Shown here: one piece after another, positions 1 to 11,799 of the stretch
How positions within the stretch are numbered: position 1 is the first letter of the stretch
Layout of the letters: each line of letters starts with the position of its first letter
NCBI GenBank assembly: GCA_030765065.1
Contig: CM060990.1
Span: 5,698,001 to 5,762,000 of the forward strand
Source of the DNA: Deroplatys truncata
Taxonomy: Eukaryota > Arthropoda > Insecta > Mantodea > Mantidae
Direction of reading: 5' to 3'
Length of the DNA stretch: 64,000 bases
The notes under the pieces: generated by a model
What the model saw: only the letters and a program-made list of their open reading frames with translations
Databases searched by the model: none
What the model was told of the DNA's origin: nothing
Translations under genes and position numbers: made by a program

Positions 1-3000
1 AAATGGTACATTATGAACTTCGAGATGTCAAGGATGGCTTGCCCTATATAGATACGCTTATTCATAAGTACTTCCTCTCTTGCGAGTTCTATCCCTACAA
101 GATTTTCCGTAAATATAAGGCTCCGAACGTAGGTTGGTACCGCAATCAATTTCTTGCATTGCTTCCAACTTGAAACAATTCGGAAGTCATTATATTTACC
201 ACATTCTCAATGATTTTCCCATATACGGAATTATTCATTTTCTTCCATAAATTCTGGCCGAATTTGGAAGTTTCCCTTGCACGTCTCTCTGTATTTAATT
301 GTATGTATGATTTCAGCCATTCTGGCATTTCATATGCCACCACTCTGTCTATCTTCTTTAACTTCAGGCCTAAATCAATGCACTGCTTCAAGTTTCTTTA
401 GTGCAAGGTGTATCTTTCTTCATTTTCTACTGTTGCCAGCAGTTTCCTGTATTGGCCTCCTGGTGGTATTTCGCTTTCCGGGCAGAGAGGAAGGTTATTG
501 TGCTCGCCGTGGAGATGTTCAGGGTTCTCAAGGTTAACCTCCAGGACGTATCCAGTTTCGGAATAAGGGACAACAGCAGAGACGTTTGTTGTCTCAAATT
601 CTTGTTGTGTCAGGCAACTTATGTTTCTGTGTGGCATAGAATTCGTCATCGATGAGCCATATAAGTTACTGATATCTAAAAAGGTTAAATAGCTACCTTT
701 CTGCATTTTGCCATGCCTGGCAGGTATGCATTATTAGCCTTTGCATACCTCCTCGGTGCAGATCAAATACAGCCCCTGATTCCGCCCTCGAAGGATTTGA
801 ACATTTCCTCTTCGCTGATGAGATCCAACTTGATCTTGGTGATCTTGAGCATGGCGTGGAATGCAAGGCCTTGTAGGGTGTAGTACCAGCAAGGGTCCAA
901 ATTATACATCTCCAAAGAGACATCCCTAAACTTCTCGAATGCATCGGCCCACAAGAGCGTATCTGTCTTCAGGTACAAATCGCTGTTTTCACCCAATTGT
1001 TTTATTTTGAATGTATTCCAAACTTTGACATCGTCTTCATAGTCTTGCAATGTTATGTTTTCAAATTTCTCGAATGCATGCAGTTTGGTTTCGTTTAGTT
1101 TTGACGGGTAGTCTACATACCTGTAGGGAAATATCCCCTTAAATCTCACTAACTGCTAATGTTCAGGATTAGGATATTCAAAGGTGGTGATCTTGAATTC
1201 ATCCTCACTTAGCATGCAGGCTAGACTAGATAGCTTATCGACCAAAAACTTAAAATTATCTAGAAACCTGAATGCGATACTCCTGTACTGAATCAGATAA
1301 ACCTCTCTGAGGAGTTTGAGATGCACGAAATGGGATTATCGTCATATGTCTGGTGTTGCATCAGGAAATGTCTGTCGTAATTGCTAAGGCAATGCAAAAA
1401 GATAGGTATAAAGTTAGGTACCCGTGTATTTAATTGTATGCATTATGAGCAGCCCCCTGGAATACACCAGTCACGTGACAGTGGTCGTGGGGCTTTAGTT
1501 CGTACACCTCAAACTCCTTGCATATATGGCAATGACGAGCATTGTCGAAATCAGGCACATCCTGTGCAGTCAAGGTCATTTCTTATTGCGGTTATATTGG
1601 GCAATGACCATATCGACTACTGCCCGAAGCTTTATGAAGAATTCCTTCACCGCATCAGGACCTCTAAATAACTTTAAATCTTGAGAATGAGGCGTCATGG
1701 CGGCATATGACCTTGAGAGACATCGATACAGCCTCATGATGCTTGTAACCTGAGTCCAGCTCTGATAAGCCGACGGCTGGCAGGACTAAACTCTGTCTAG
1801 CACGCTCTCAATATCGGCATACACAGCAAAATTTAGGAGTACCCTTTGAGTATGATGAAAACTCGATCACTTCCCCCTACTTAGGCATTTTGAGCACCTT
1901 ACACTGCATGCCCTCCAACTGGTGTTTTTTAAAAGCACCTTCGTTATTAAAGTGCTTCAGGCAGGGCTCGCAAAATCACTGTTTCCCATTATGTTTACTG
2001 ATCAGCCTTGAAGTCAGCCTTGACAATTCTTAATCAGGCAGTTGTGAGATCTTCCATTTTGCTCGATAACTAAGAGATTGGCCTTAAGTTCTTTCTGCAA
2101 CCTGGGCCGATATAGGGGAATAATTGCGCACTCTCTCTCTCTAGTCCAAATACATAAATTCAAATACCCTGGTTTTGCCGTTCGAAGTCCGGAAGCTGAT
2201 GCAGGCTTACAGGTAAGTTTATATATACCACTGTAGTTGTATGCGGTGAATACCTGGTCTGCAGGGTATATGCTCGTTCTATTAAAATTCCGACACGCAG
2301 GATAATTTGCAGCGAGCAAACACTATGCAAAGCAGTATTCATCATTGTTTATATATTTAAATATAGCTGATTTGTTCCTGATTGAGGCAGGTAGCTCTAT
2401 TAATCGCGATGCATTCAACGGGTCATAAACGCTAGTTCCAATAACAAGAGCCCCGACTGCGAGCAGAGTTTTTGAACTCGCATCCCCCTCGAAATTAGAT
2501 GTTTTCTATCATTTTATCTACCATAGATGTGTATAACGTATCAACATCACTTGACTGAAGGTCCAACTTGGCCTTACTATTGAAAAAGGTGGTTTCAGTG
2601 TGCTCTTTTTCAGGAGATTGAATTATATGTTACCTCGGTTGAGGAAATTTTTTTAAACCCTGCTGGGTTCCTCCTGAGCAGAGAAGCCATCTCCCTCAAT
2701 ACAAGATGTCTGCATTCCTGCAGAAATTGACGGGGGCCAACTATTTCTAGAACGTTCTTAATTCGGCTATTGAAAATCCGTCCCTTATACGCCGTTTCGA
2801 TAACCTTATATTTTAGATGTGCATGGTTAACCTTTAGTGTTTTGTTTTTGCTGAGTTGGGGCTGATTGTGTTGCCCGACGCCTGATGAGCCAGCAACTGG
2901 GATCACCGCAGCAAAGGAGGGTCCTCGACGGTAGAGCGAGGCCATTCCTTGACCGTGCTCATCTTCTTCAGCTTCGCGATGTCTCTTGGAACCACGGAGC

Positions 3001-3002
3001 AA
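1..3002 (-). pseudogene. Element A: Polinton-type protein-primed DNA polymerase B, decayed, cut by window edge
   Basis: Reading down the minus strand there is an N-terminal domain with a KVN motif (2610-3002), a stretch resembling the CF..S.LAA.YP region (about 2014-2350), a Cys/His finger (C..HF...GAFKKH) near 1900-1960, Exo I YADIES near 1800, an endonuclease-VII-like HDHCHVTG..QGAAHN motif near 1430-1520, an FLDNFKFL stretch near 1240, an LGENSDLYLKTDTLL Exo III-like segment (763-1149), motif A DISNLYG (398-706) and motif B NNSVYGK (146-391). The pieces lie in different frames with stops between, so this is a dead copy. Motif C and the thumb would lie left of base 1. It clearly differs from the polymerases of elements B, D, P1 and P2: motif A keeps the usual Leu (NLYG) where the others have Gln. 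Family assignment is firm; the element type is inferred. Confidence 0.8.
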
Positions 3003-3109
3003 TGATTGTTTGTTTGTGCCCTCAGGCTCCGGGTTCCTGACCTTATCATAGGTTCCATAACAATAAAAACAGAATCAATTGGAATGCAAGTTAAAATATA
3101 ATCGAAATG

Positions 3110-3350
3110 TGAAAATATATATTTATTTAATCATTTGAAGAAAGTCAATTAAGAAAAGTTATGCGTTGACGTTACGCTAATTATTTACGTATAATTGTAT
3201 ATTTAATAATTGAAGGAAATCGATTAAGAAAAGTTATACGCTAACCTTACGCTAACTATTTATGTTATTGTATATTTAATGAATTGAAGAAACTCGATTA
3301 AGAAAAGTTATGCGTTAACGTTACGTTAATTATTTAAGTAATTGTGCTAG
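3110..3350. repeat. Tandem repeat, about 3 units of 80-85 bp
   Basis: Three successive units share TTTAATnATTGAAGnAA, CGATTAAGAAAAGTTA and GTTACGCTAA, lying just upstream (minus sense) of the element A polymerase start. AT-rich. It may be intronic or 5' flanking DNA of element A. Confidence 0.75.
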
Positions 3351-3378
3351 AGGTAGAATAAATGAGGCTAAAACTCAC

Positions 3379-3602
3379 CATTCAATTCGCGAAGCATTTG
3401 CATGAACACGATCCTGTATGCACAATTCGCGCATTTGCACGCCCCTTCGGCTGGAATAACATCCAGTTATCCTCTATAGGCATCTGGGTCACGTTCTCGA
3501 ACCCAGGAGGACGTAGAGATACCTAGTCTTGAGAGAAGATGGGCGAAGGCAAGCTATCACCTTCGCCCAACACTTCAGGCAGGCTTGAAGCCCCTTCAGG
3601 AA
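3379..3602 (-). other. Putative internal exon upstream of element A polymerase
   Basis: On the minus strand a good splice acceptor (TTCTATTGTTACAG, ending at 3603) and donor (AATG|GTGAGT, GT at 3377-3378) bound a 224-bp segment. One frame ends in a C-x-C-x2-C-x-YR...LRELN pattern preceded by PPGFENV. The segment resembles 3813-4190 in its 3' half, so the two look like a duplicated exon pair. I do not recognise the domain. It could be part of a spliced leader region of the element A polymerase gene or an unrelated gene fragment. No transcript evidence is available. Confidence 0.35.
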
Positions 3603-3812
3603 CTGTAACAATAGAAGCAAACAACAGAATTAGCTACAAAGCAAGTTACACGCGGAATATTTTTAATGGAACGGAAGGCTGTTAATTGACTGTTTCACTT
3701 AATAATTCAAATTCAAAAGTAAACACGAGTTGATGTCCGGATATATACTCCTTAAAGAAAGTTGAATATTTGTTTCGAAAAACGTTTAAGTACGATAAAT
3801 GTCTATACCTAC

Positions 3813-4190
3813 CATTCAGGTCGTTAAGCATCTGTTTAGTGCTTTCCTGTATTCGCAGTTAACACACGAACAAAACTCCGCTGTAGCGATGTCAGTGTTG
3901 GCATTCCCCTGTGTAACGGGAGTGACATCCTCAAATCCTAGGGGCGGCGATATGATATAATCACCCCTCGATATTATTGGTGACGGAGGGCTACTAATAT
4001 CGATGTCCTTAGGAATGCTCTACAATGACGCAGCCGATGACGAAACTCCCGCAAGGGGTGCTGACATGCTCTAGCCTGCTGCGCTATTATCATTAGCTGG
4101 TGCTCTAAGGCGAAGGGCTGCAAGAATAAGCCGCGAGCCTCCACCTCTGGTGAATGTGGCTCTGGCGGCTCCATTAGTGTTTACAGTGTT
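3813..4190 (-). other. Putative exon paralogous to the one at 3379-3602
   Basis: A minus-strand segment that follows CCTTTTCCAG near 4190 and ends at AATG|GTAGGT (GT at 3811-3812). Its 3' part encodes PPLGFEDV... and C-S-C-V-N-C-E-YR followed by ..LNDLN (with one frame shift), parallel to PPGFENV...CKCANCAYR...LRELN in the next exon. Near 4166 a start codon opens a 66-residue run rich in His and Arg. Product unknown. Both exons end at the same point in the repeated motif and in front of a GT, which supports exon duplication rather than chance similarity. Confidence 0.33.
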
Positions 4191-4764
4191 ACCTGGAAAA
4201 GGTTTTAAGTATGCAAATTCGATTGTTTTTATAACTGCTGAAAAGATGAGCCAGTAGAGAAAGCCGTGTGAGTGTGAAAAGTGTGTGCAAAGAGGGACGT
4301 GTGAAGTTTAATGCATTAGGACCTAAAGAACTATTTCAGCAGCGAGGCAAGCTCTGCAGTTGTTTTAAATTTAATTTGTTAGATAAGTGATTTTTTTAAA
4401 AAAGATGAAGTTCAGATGAAAATAAGATTCCCAAGCACAGGTTCGTCTTTCAGGCGCTGTATCGATTAAGGTTAAATACACTGTAAAAGCCAACACACTG
4501 TTTTTATAGCTATGTGAAAACTCACTCACCTTGCATTTTTAAATGATGAATGTCGTGCAGAAAACAAAAGCACACGCTTCTTCCTGAATTGAAACACAGA
4601 ACACGTGTTTAGAATGTTTAATTTTAATGTCGAGTTAATAAACTCACAGTGGCTCTAACAGGCCCGCAAGCTGTTTGTATAGAATCCTAAAGCCCCTTAC
4701 GATGCATACGTGTCTTTATGGTGGGAGGTGTTTACATGTCACGTGAATATTGTACCTAATGGGA
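4191..4764. other. No gene seen
   Basis: AT-rich sequence without a recognisable coding segment, RNA gene or clear repeat. Confidence 0.5.
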
Positions 4765-5146
4765 TTATCTCGCGTCACGCATTCACAGAGACGCCCACAG
4801 CATCTCTCCTCCCTCCTGCTTCAATTCTCTCTCTCCCTCCCTGTTTCCCTCTCACAGAGAATATCATCGTATGGCTTTTAGCTGCAACAGCGCCCCATTA
4901 AGGAACACACGTTGATTTTTTGCTTTCTGACATGAATGCATATTTATTTTTTGAAATAATATAACTGAAAAGGTGCTTGAAAGGACATAACAATAAATAT
5001 TATAGAGAGAAGGTTTCTTTATAGCTTTGTTCAAAAAATTGTCTCGTGCCACACATTCACAGAGACCCCCAGCATCTCTCGTGCCTCTTGCTTCAATGCT
5101 CTCTCTCCCTCTCTCTGCATCACAGAGAGTATAATCGTAATGTATT
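4765..5146. repeat. Pair of direct repeats, about 105 bp each
   Basis: 4765-4873 and 5040-5146 share CATTCACAGAGAC, CAGCATCTCTC, TGCTTCAAT and a CT-rich run ending in CACAGAGAnTAT. They are about 275 bp apart with AT-rich DNA between. Origin unknown. Confidence 0.65.
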
Positions 5147-5648
5147 TACACGAGCAATAAAATGTGAAGGGTTGAAAATCCTGTGAATGTAAATGAAGTC
5201 GTTGGTAGGGAAGATCGCTTGAATGTTGTCTTAATAAAGGAGAGTAGTGAAGCTGATGTGAATGTAAGGGCGAGAAGTATGACGTGCACACAATGTTCAC
5301 ACAAACCGATTATATATAGCAGATCGAATAGAGAAGATAGTGTTAATTTATTACACAGAGATACCAAGTACGATAGCCCTAATTTATCGTGATACCAATG
5401 TATGATAGATTTAATATATCGATATATCAATAACATTAATGTAATTATTTACATTAATGATTTCCAAAGGCTACTTATACAATGATATCGATGTACCCCC
5501 GTATTGCATGATGTTAGTATTTTTTTTTGCTATAATAAAAACCATTATATATCCTTGTACACCGACATTATGCTTGATAACATTCTTCTTCAGACTGTAT
5601 CCGAGCTGTTTAAACACGTATCTCGGATGTGCAAGAGAGGCCCCTTTG
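5147..5648. other. No gene seen
   Basis: AT-rich DNA directly left of element B. Only short unsupported reading frames are present. A small AT palindrome occurs around 5410-5460. Confidence 0.5.
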
Positions 5649-5766
5649 CCAAGGATATAATCACCTTTTACCGCATATCGCTATCCCTTTCCATTCAGGA
5701 GATATAAGCATTTAACGGTAATAGTAGATTTTTTGTGACAGTCCGCCAATTAAAATGGCCTGTAAT
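5649..5766 (+). repeat. Conserved inner block of the element family (copy in B)
   Basis: Starts CCAAGGATATAATCACC and includes CATTCAGGAGATATAAGC, ATTTAACGGTAATA and CGCCAATTAAA. The same block occurs at 20740-20881, 21187-21327 (inverted), 52757-52908 and 53362-53513 (inverted), more alike than the DNA around it. Function unknown; it could be a cis-acting site. Confidence 0.8.
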
Positions 5767-5767
5767 C

Positions 5768-8421
5768 TGACTGAACTACTTGAACATCGTGACCTTCTGC
5801 TATTGAGTGACAGTAGTGGGAGACATCACTACGTATATATAAGGAATTTTAAAAAACTTATTCGACGTATGATAACTAAGCAGAAAGAACGTGTTTATAC
5901 CTGTAAGCTTTGTTTTACACATTTTGATGATCAGTGCGGTCGAAGTGGACTGGAAAAACTACACGAAAATTCCGTCATCTGTAATAAACATGGTGTTGCA
6001 AGGGTAGTTATGCCTACAAACGAGAAATCAATTGTACAGTTTAAAAATTTCGAAAGCATGTTGAAACTACCTTACGTCATCTACGCAGACTTTAAAGCAT
6101 TCTCACCCCATGTCATACATGTATACCCAATCCTGAAACTTCATATACAACCCCTTATCAGCAGCATGTATCTATGAGTTTCTGAATTTACGTTAATCCC
6201 TCATCCGACATTGAACATCAGTAAACTGGTCTTCCTAAGCATCCCTATGTATATCGTGGTGTCGACGCTGCTCAGAAATTTATGGAATATCTGACATCCC
6301 TTGCAAATGAAATTAATAATGTATAAAAATCTGCCATGCCTCTGAAACTTACAGATCAACAGCAGATGGATTTCAACTCCTCTGCCGTATGCTACTTGTG
6401 AGGAAAAGCACTACAAATTACGCGACCATGATCACATCAGTGGTGAATATCGTGGAAGTCTACATAATGAATGTAATTTAGCCTGCAAAACACCTAAATA
6501 TATTCCAATCTTCATGCACAACCTCAGTGGATATGACTCACACATCTTTGTTAAGGAGCTGGGATGTACAAGTGAGCGGGTAGAAAGCTATATATCATTT
6601 TCCAAGTATGTAGGAGATATAAAGCTTCGGTTTGTAGATAGCTTTCGGTTTCTCAGTACAAGCTTGGATAAGTTGGTGAAAAATCTAACATCGTACCCTG
6701 AAACACTGAAACACTTCGGAGAAGACAAGATGAAGTTGATGACTCGTAAAGGAGTATTTCCCTATGATTACGTCACTTCATGGGATGTATTGAATGAAAC
6801 CTGCCTGCCTCCTAAAGACTCCATCTACAATAGATTAAATGAAGAAGAAATTAGTGATGCTGACTACGATCATGCTAGAAATGCATGGGAGCTGTTTAAT
6901 GTAAGAAATCTTGGCGAGTACAGCGACCTCTACTTAATCAATGATGTACTACTTCTAGCTGATGTCTTTGAGACATTTAGAGATCAAACCCTCAAAACAC
7001 ATAAAGTTGACCCTCCACATTATTTCACCTCTCCAGGAATTACATGGCACGCCATGTTGCTGTATACAGGAATTCAGCTGGAATTGTTAGAGGATTATGG
7101 CCAATTTCTCATGGTGGAATCCGGCATAAGAGGAGGTTTATGTCAAGTTTCCCACCGGTATGCCGAAGCAAACAACGCCTACATGGAGAAATATGATCCG
7201 TCGAGACCAGCCCAATTTATTACATATGAAGAAGCCAATAACCAATATGGTTGGGCCATGTGTCACGCCCTCCCTTAAGGTGGATTTGAGTGGATATCAC
7301 CTGAAGAAATCAACTTAGAAAGACTACAAGAAGATGATCCTCATGGTTACATATTAGAAGTTGATATCGAGTATCCTGCAGAACTTCACGATCTACACAA
7401 CGACCTGCCTTTCCTGCCTGAGTGTATGAAGCCTAAGGACTTGAGTACAAAGAAACTGATACACCATCTTGGACCTCGAAAGAAGTATGTAGCACATTAC
7501 ATGGCTTTGAAGCAAGCACTTAATCATGGACTACGACTAACAAAAATTCATCGTGTGTTAAATTCCGACAGTCACAGTGGTTAAAACCTTATGTGGAATT
7601 TAAAAACAAGCTGCAAATGACTTCGAGGAGGACCTCTACAAACTCTTTAACAATGCTATGTTCGGTAAAACTATGGAGAACCTGCGTAATCGTGTGGATA
7701 TACGGTTGGTGACAAAAGAGAAGACTCTGGAAAAGCTGATCGCTAAGCCTACGTTTATCGATAGGACGATATATGCTGCTAATCTAGCTGCTGTACACAA
7801 GGACTCTCGTCAGATCATATTCAAAAAGCCTGTATACATTGGTATGAGTGTGTTGGACATCTCCAAGACATTAATGTACCGCTATCATTATGATGTGTTG
7901 CTGCCGTATTATGGATCTGAAAACCTGAAGCTTATGTATATGGACACTGATTCGTTTATTCATCGAGTGAGAACTTAAGATGTGTACCAGGACAAGCTAC
8001 GTTTTCTCGAACACCTAGATACAGCTGATTACCCTGTCAACCATATATGCTATTCCGCTCTAAACAAGAAGGTGTTTGGAAAATTTAACGATGAGGCTAA
8101 TGGTAAAATCATCCGCGCTCTGTCGGACTACGACCTAAGATGTATGTACTAGATATCCACGGCTCAATGATAAAAAAGATTATAGGCATAAAACGTAGTG
8201 CTATTAATCAGTACATTACATTTGAGAGTTATACTGATTGTCTTTAAACCAGAGAAATCATCAGAACGCCCATGAATCTGATCCTGTCCCGGGAGCATGC
8301 TCTTGCCACAGTGCAGGTGAATAAAATCACATTTACTTCATACGATGATAAAAGAGTTATTACTGAGGATGGAATAACGACATATGCGTATGGACATTAC
8401 AGCATGAGAAACAGCGTTTAA
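5768..8421 (+). pseudogene. Polinton-type DNA polymerase B pseudogene of element B (N-terminus missing)
   Basis: Coding similarity begins at HRDLLLLSDSSG and runs to the natural stop at 8419-8421 (DDKRVITEDGITTYAYGHY near the end). Visible parts in order: C-x2-C finger near 5900; Exo I YADF with the following Glu replaced by Lys; a decayed endonuclease-VII-like DHDHISGEYRGSLHNECNL (about 6428-6483); Exo II HNLSGYDSH (6517); Exo III EYSDLYLINDVLLLADVFE (about 6917-6973); motif [10 protein letters not shown] (about 7235); motif B NNAMFGKTMEN (7649-7681); motif C YMDTDSF (about 7936); and LNKKVFGKF in the thumb. Breaks include a frame change near 6110, stops near 6174, 6323 and 6400, an in-frame stop after HALP (7276), a lost segment near 7610 and a stop at 7976. 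About 300 N-terminal residues, with the zinc fingers, are absent. Non-functional. Confidence 0.85.
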
Positions 8422-8635
8422 AAGAATGTAGGTCAAAGATGAAGATTTTCTCCGTGAGTTTACACTTTAAAAAATGGAAGTTTATCCGTGTGCTATGTAT
8501 GCAGCCAGCTGACGTCTGATGAAGAAAGAAGAATAATAAAAAGATGGAAAGGAAGGTGTTAACCTTGCCATTAGGAGCAATCCTAGTGCTAGTCTCAAGC
8601 CTAGATAAAGGGAAGAGCCACCTACAACGAACTAA

Positions 8636-8641
8636 AATAAA
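8636..8641 (+). promoter_or_regulatory. Probable poly(A) signal AATAAA
   Basis: AATAAA about 215 bases after the polymerase stop, in a 3' flank (GTGCTAGTCTCAAGCCTAGA... ) that is conserved in all copies. P1 has the same hexamer in the same position. Confidence 0.5.
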
Positions 8642-8738
8642 GGTATGTTAACGTAAAGCTTTTCAATTAAGACTCTCAAATAATTAAACCTGAATAATAC
8701 ATCACCATTTCACTAAAATAAAGTCGAGGTTATCTCTG

Positions 8739-9028
8739 GTTACGGGGCGGTGTTACGTCTTGTTACCTTTCTGGTTACGCCATATCGCAGGGTGTTACGT
8801 CACGTTGCGTAGTTATGATACGTGGTTACATGGTTACTACGTGTTGTTACGTCGTGTTAAGTTTCTGGTTACGACATGTCGCGTGATGTTACGTGGTTAC
8901 GTGCTTATGTTACGTAGTGTGACGTCTTGTCATGTGGCTACGTGCTTATGTTACGTAGTGTTACGCTGTTATGTTACGTTGTGTTACGTGGTTACGTTTG
9001 CTGGTTACGTCTTGTTACGTGGTTGTTA
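8739..9028 (+). repeat. TTACG-rich minisatellite of element B
   Basis: Irregular tandem array of GTTACGTGGTTATG / GTTACGTCTTG-like words. The same array follows the polymerase 3' flank in both arms of P1 and P2. Apparent long frames through it (MLRG-, SCHV-, RCYV-like runs) are products of the repeat. Confidence 0.85.
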
Positions 9029-9724
9029 GACGATGATGGGAACGAATAGACAATGAGAAGTCAAGGTAGGGATAGTTTAGGGCGTATACTTCTATATACC
9101 TTCACTGTAAACCGATATACAGTTTATGCCTCTCCGTCTCACGCACTAACTGTATAACATACAAAAAGTTTCTAAGATTTAGAAAAAAGTATATAAAAGT
9201 GTTGTAACGTTGGATGAGAAATGTTTATAATCTAATTACTCCCTATATTTCCAAGAATATCTGTGACGCTATCTGAATTGCCTGTTAAAACGAATTAAAT
9301 TCTCTACATTCTACCCGAATTATATGAAAATTACATTAAATAGCTCTGGTACGAATTGCTGCACCGAATTACCATGGACACTTGTATTACTACCCGGTTT
9401 ACCCTACATATACACTTAACTGTATTAATCGATCGACGGGCAGCGTTTAATTACATTAATCAATCAAGATACATGTGACGGGGATACTTCGATAGAGGGT
9501 TTGCGCCCAACCCTTCAGAGGCGCGATGCCAGGACGTTAGCAGTATAAACCCTTCATTCTTTTTTCAAAAATGATAGACAATGTTTAGCATGGACGAACA
9601 TTACCTGACACAGATATTTTAGAGCAATAGCGTCGTGGGACTTCACCCCAGTGCCGAGAAAATACCGTCAAAGGGTGTCAAAACATTTGTAAACTTTAAT
9701 TGGTGGTGTCTTTGAGGTCTAAAC
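9029..9724. other. AT-rich spacer of element B
   Basis: No gene. It includes the family-wide TATATAAAAGTGTTGTAACG stretch and, near 9640-9710, a block with GGGTGTCAAAACATTTG and AATTGGTGGTGTCTTTG that is shared with P2 (46375-46460, 60020-60110) and missing from P1. Confidence 0.6.
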
Positions 9725-10710
9725 ATTTTCCTCCTTTAACTCTGTCTATCCTAACATCTCTCCACGTTTCCCCAATCTCTTCCTTATAAAGCGTATCCCT
9801 CTCTGCTTCAGCATCTGTCTAGCCTAGCATCTCTCCTAGGTTTCCTACCTCACTTGTATAGACCTACATTCCCCTCCTTCAGACTCTGTCCAGCCTAGCA
9901 TCTCTCCCCGTTTTTCATATTTTCCCATATAAACGCATTCTCTACTCCTCAACCTCTGTCTATACTAGCACCTCTCCTCGTATTTTCCTCCTCTCACATA
10001 TAAAGCGCATTGTTCCTCCTTCAACTCTCTCCTAGCATAGGATCTCTCCACGTTTTTCAACTCTTCCTCCGCATAAACGTATACCCTACTCCTCAGTCTC
10101 TGTCTAAGCTACTACCTCTCCTCGTATTCCCTACCTCTATCATACAAAGGGCATTTCCCTGCTTCAGCCCCTGCTCTACCTCACATCTCACCTCGTTTTC
10201 CCTATCTCTCTCATATAAACTCATTTTCCTCCTTGAAGGCTCTCTCAACCTAGCATCTACCTTCTTTTTCCTCTTCTCTCCGTATAAACGCATAGTCTGC
10301 CATTAAAACATTCCTGGCCTAATACCTCTCCTCGGTTTACTAGCTCTCCCATATAAAAAGCCATATTCTACCCTTCAAGCCCTGTATAGTCTAGTACCTC
10401 TCCTCGTATTCCCTATCCCTCCTGTATATAAGTTCATATTCCCCTCCTTCAGCATCTGTCTAGCCTATCATCTGTTCACGTTTTCCCTATCTTTCCCATA
10501 TAAACGTATACTCCACACCTCAAACTCCTTCTAGCCTAGGTCTTCTCCTCGTATTCCGGGACCTCTCTCATATAAAGCGCATCCTCACTCCTTCAACCCC
10601 TGTCTAGCCTATCATCTGCCCCCGTTTTCCCTAGCTTCCCCATATAAACGCATTTTCCTCCTTCAACACTCGCATCTAGCCTCGTTTTCCCTATCCTTTC
10701 CCATATAACC
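9725..10710 (+). repeat. Terminal minisatellite of element B, about 70-75 bp units with TATAAA
   Basis: Units read roughly CCTAGCATCTCTCC, CGTTTTCCCTATCT, CCCATATAAACGCAT, then TACTCCTCAACCTCTGTCTAG. The same array, inverted as appropriate, lies next to the ends of P1, P2, D and F. It is pyrimidine-rich on this strand, so frames read through it are not genes. Confidence 0.88.
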
Positions 10711-10789
10711 GCAAAAATTGCGCCAGACTCCCCTATAATGTGCTACTTACATCTGTTGAATTACAATGATAATAATAATACCATCATCA

Positions 10790-10955
10790 CACCGACCGGG
10801 GTTGCCGACGTCTTTAAGGACGGACTGGTGGACAGCAAATCCGCTGTTTAAATCCCGCCAGGACTGTTCTCCCTGACTGAGGCTTTTTCCAAGTTTTTCT
10901 CAGTCCTCATAGATGGCAAATGCCGGGAGGTACCCGAAAAGTAGGTCTGAACATT
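10790..10955 (+). repeat. tRNA-derived SINE fragment
   Basis: A B-box-like GTTTAAATCCCGCC is followed by CTCCCTGACTGAGG, TTCCAAGTTTTTCTCAGTCC and GGCAAATGCCGGGAGGTACC, the order seen in arthropod SINE bodies (B box, then a conserved ...CAAATGCCGGG segment). It lies just right of element B. Confidence 0.6.
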
Positions 10956-11317
10956 TAAGTAATTAATTTTCAAACCCTTATTTTAAGTTATTCTCCGTAT
11001 AGAAAACCTGACTTAATAATTTTGACAAACACAAACATGCAGAGTTATTTAGGTTCTCGTAGTTAAAATTCTAAGTGAGATGAAACCTTGCCCAAAACAG
11101 TGCTCGTGTAATGAATATTTATGAACCAAATGACTGACAATAATCGAAACTAAATTTAATTATCTCTCGCTATGTTTCTTCTCGTATAACAAATCCAGTC
11201 AATTAGTAATATCTAGGCCCATTCAGATAAATCAAGTCCCTCCCACTTTGGTTACTCCAGCAGTTGTTTTCCTGCATATAATCGCAGTGTAAGATGGTAG
11301 TGATAGTGAATGCAATA
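10956..11317. other. No gene seen
   Basis: AT-rich unique-looking DNA between the SINE and the mariner end. Confidence 0.5.
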
Positions 11318-11319
11318 TA

Positions 11320-11772
11320 TGAGGTGTGTTCTTAAAGTAAGTACCATAATTTTTTTAAACATAATAGAACATTATTTTCCAAATTCTTTATTATCATTCA
11401 TTACCTTACACTACTTCTCCACATAGTCAGCGCCGTTATTCAGACATTGTCGTAACAGGAAATCAGTTTTTGTATGCCTTCGTCAAAAAATGATGCCGCC
11501 TGTGACAAAAGCTAAGTTTATGCTTCTTGTTTCACAACATCATTGTCGTTGAGATGTTTTCCACAAAGGAATTTCTTCAGATGAACATCGCTTGGTGCCA
11601 AATCCAGACCGTAGGTAGAGTGGTCCAATTGTTCCCAACTAAACGATGCAATTAGATCTGGAGTTTGTTTGGCTGTGAGTGGCCCGGTATTGTCACTAAC
11701 AAACCTCGCCAATTGGCGACAATTTGTTTGCTGGCGTAACATTTCTCGCATTCAAAAAACCAATCACTGATG
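11320..11772 (-). mobile_element. Mariner element, 3' part, interrupted by P1
   Basis: The end repeat TGAGGTGTGTTCTTAAAG begins at 11320, directly after a TA (11318-11319), the standard mariner target. On the minus strand 11518-11751 encodes DNTGPLTAKQT, EQLDHSTYGLDLAPSD and KKFLCGKHLN, matching the second and third catalytic-domain blocks of mariner transposases (LDHPPYSPDLAPSD is the family form). The start and middle of the transposase are missing from this piece. The other mariner end is at 29439-29633, so P1 inserted into it. About half of a full-length 1.3-kb mariner is absent. Confidence 0.8.
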
Positions 11773-11799
11773 TGTAGGTTAGTTAGGACAGACTTGGCG

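Larger units (their letters stand above)
5649..10747 (+). mobile_element. Element B: Polinton-type element, truncated and centre-deleted relative of P1/P2
   Basis: From left to right: the conserved block found at the arm/spacer border of P1 and P2, then polymerase coding sequence, a 3' flank with poly(A) signal, TTACG minisatellite, spacer, terminal minisatellite, and an end reading ...GTGCTACT. Reverse complemented, this end starts AGTAGCACATTATAGGGG and has TGGCGCAATTTTTGCGG 22 bases in, the spacing seen in P2. Similarity to the other copies stops on the left exactly at 5649. The conserved block has left-arm orientation while the polymerase has right-arm orientation, which fits a palindromic parent that lost its centre. 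No integrase or capsid gene is present. The six bases after the right end are TACATC; the partner target copy cannot be tested. Confidence 0.72.

Noticed and set aside
1381..1671. 96-codon plus-strand frame
   Set aside because: It is antisense to the endonuclease-VII-like region of the element A polymerase.
11773..11778. A 6-bp target duplication for P1
   Set aside because: CTGATG (left) and ACGCCT (right) do not match; lost target bases in the mariner probably hide it.
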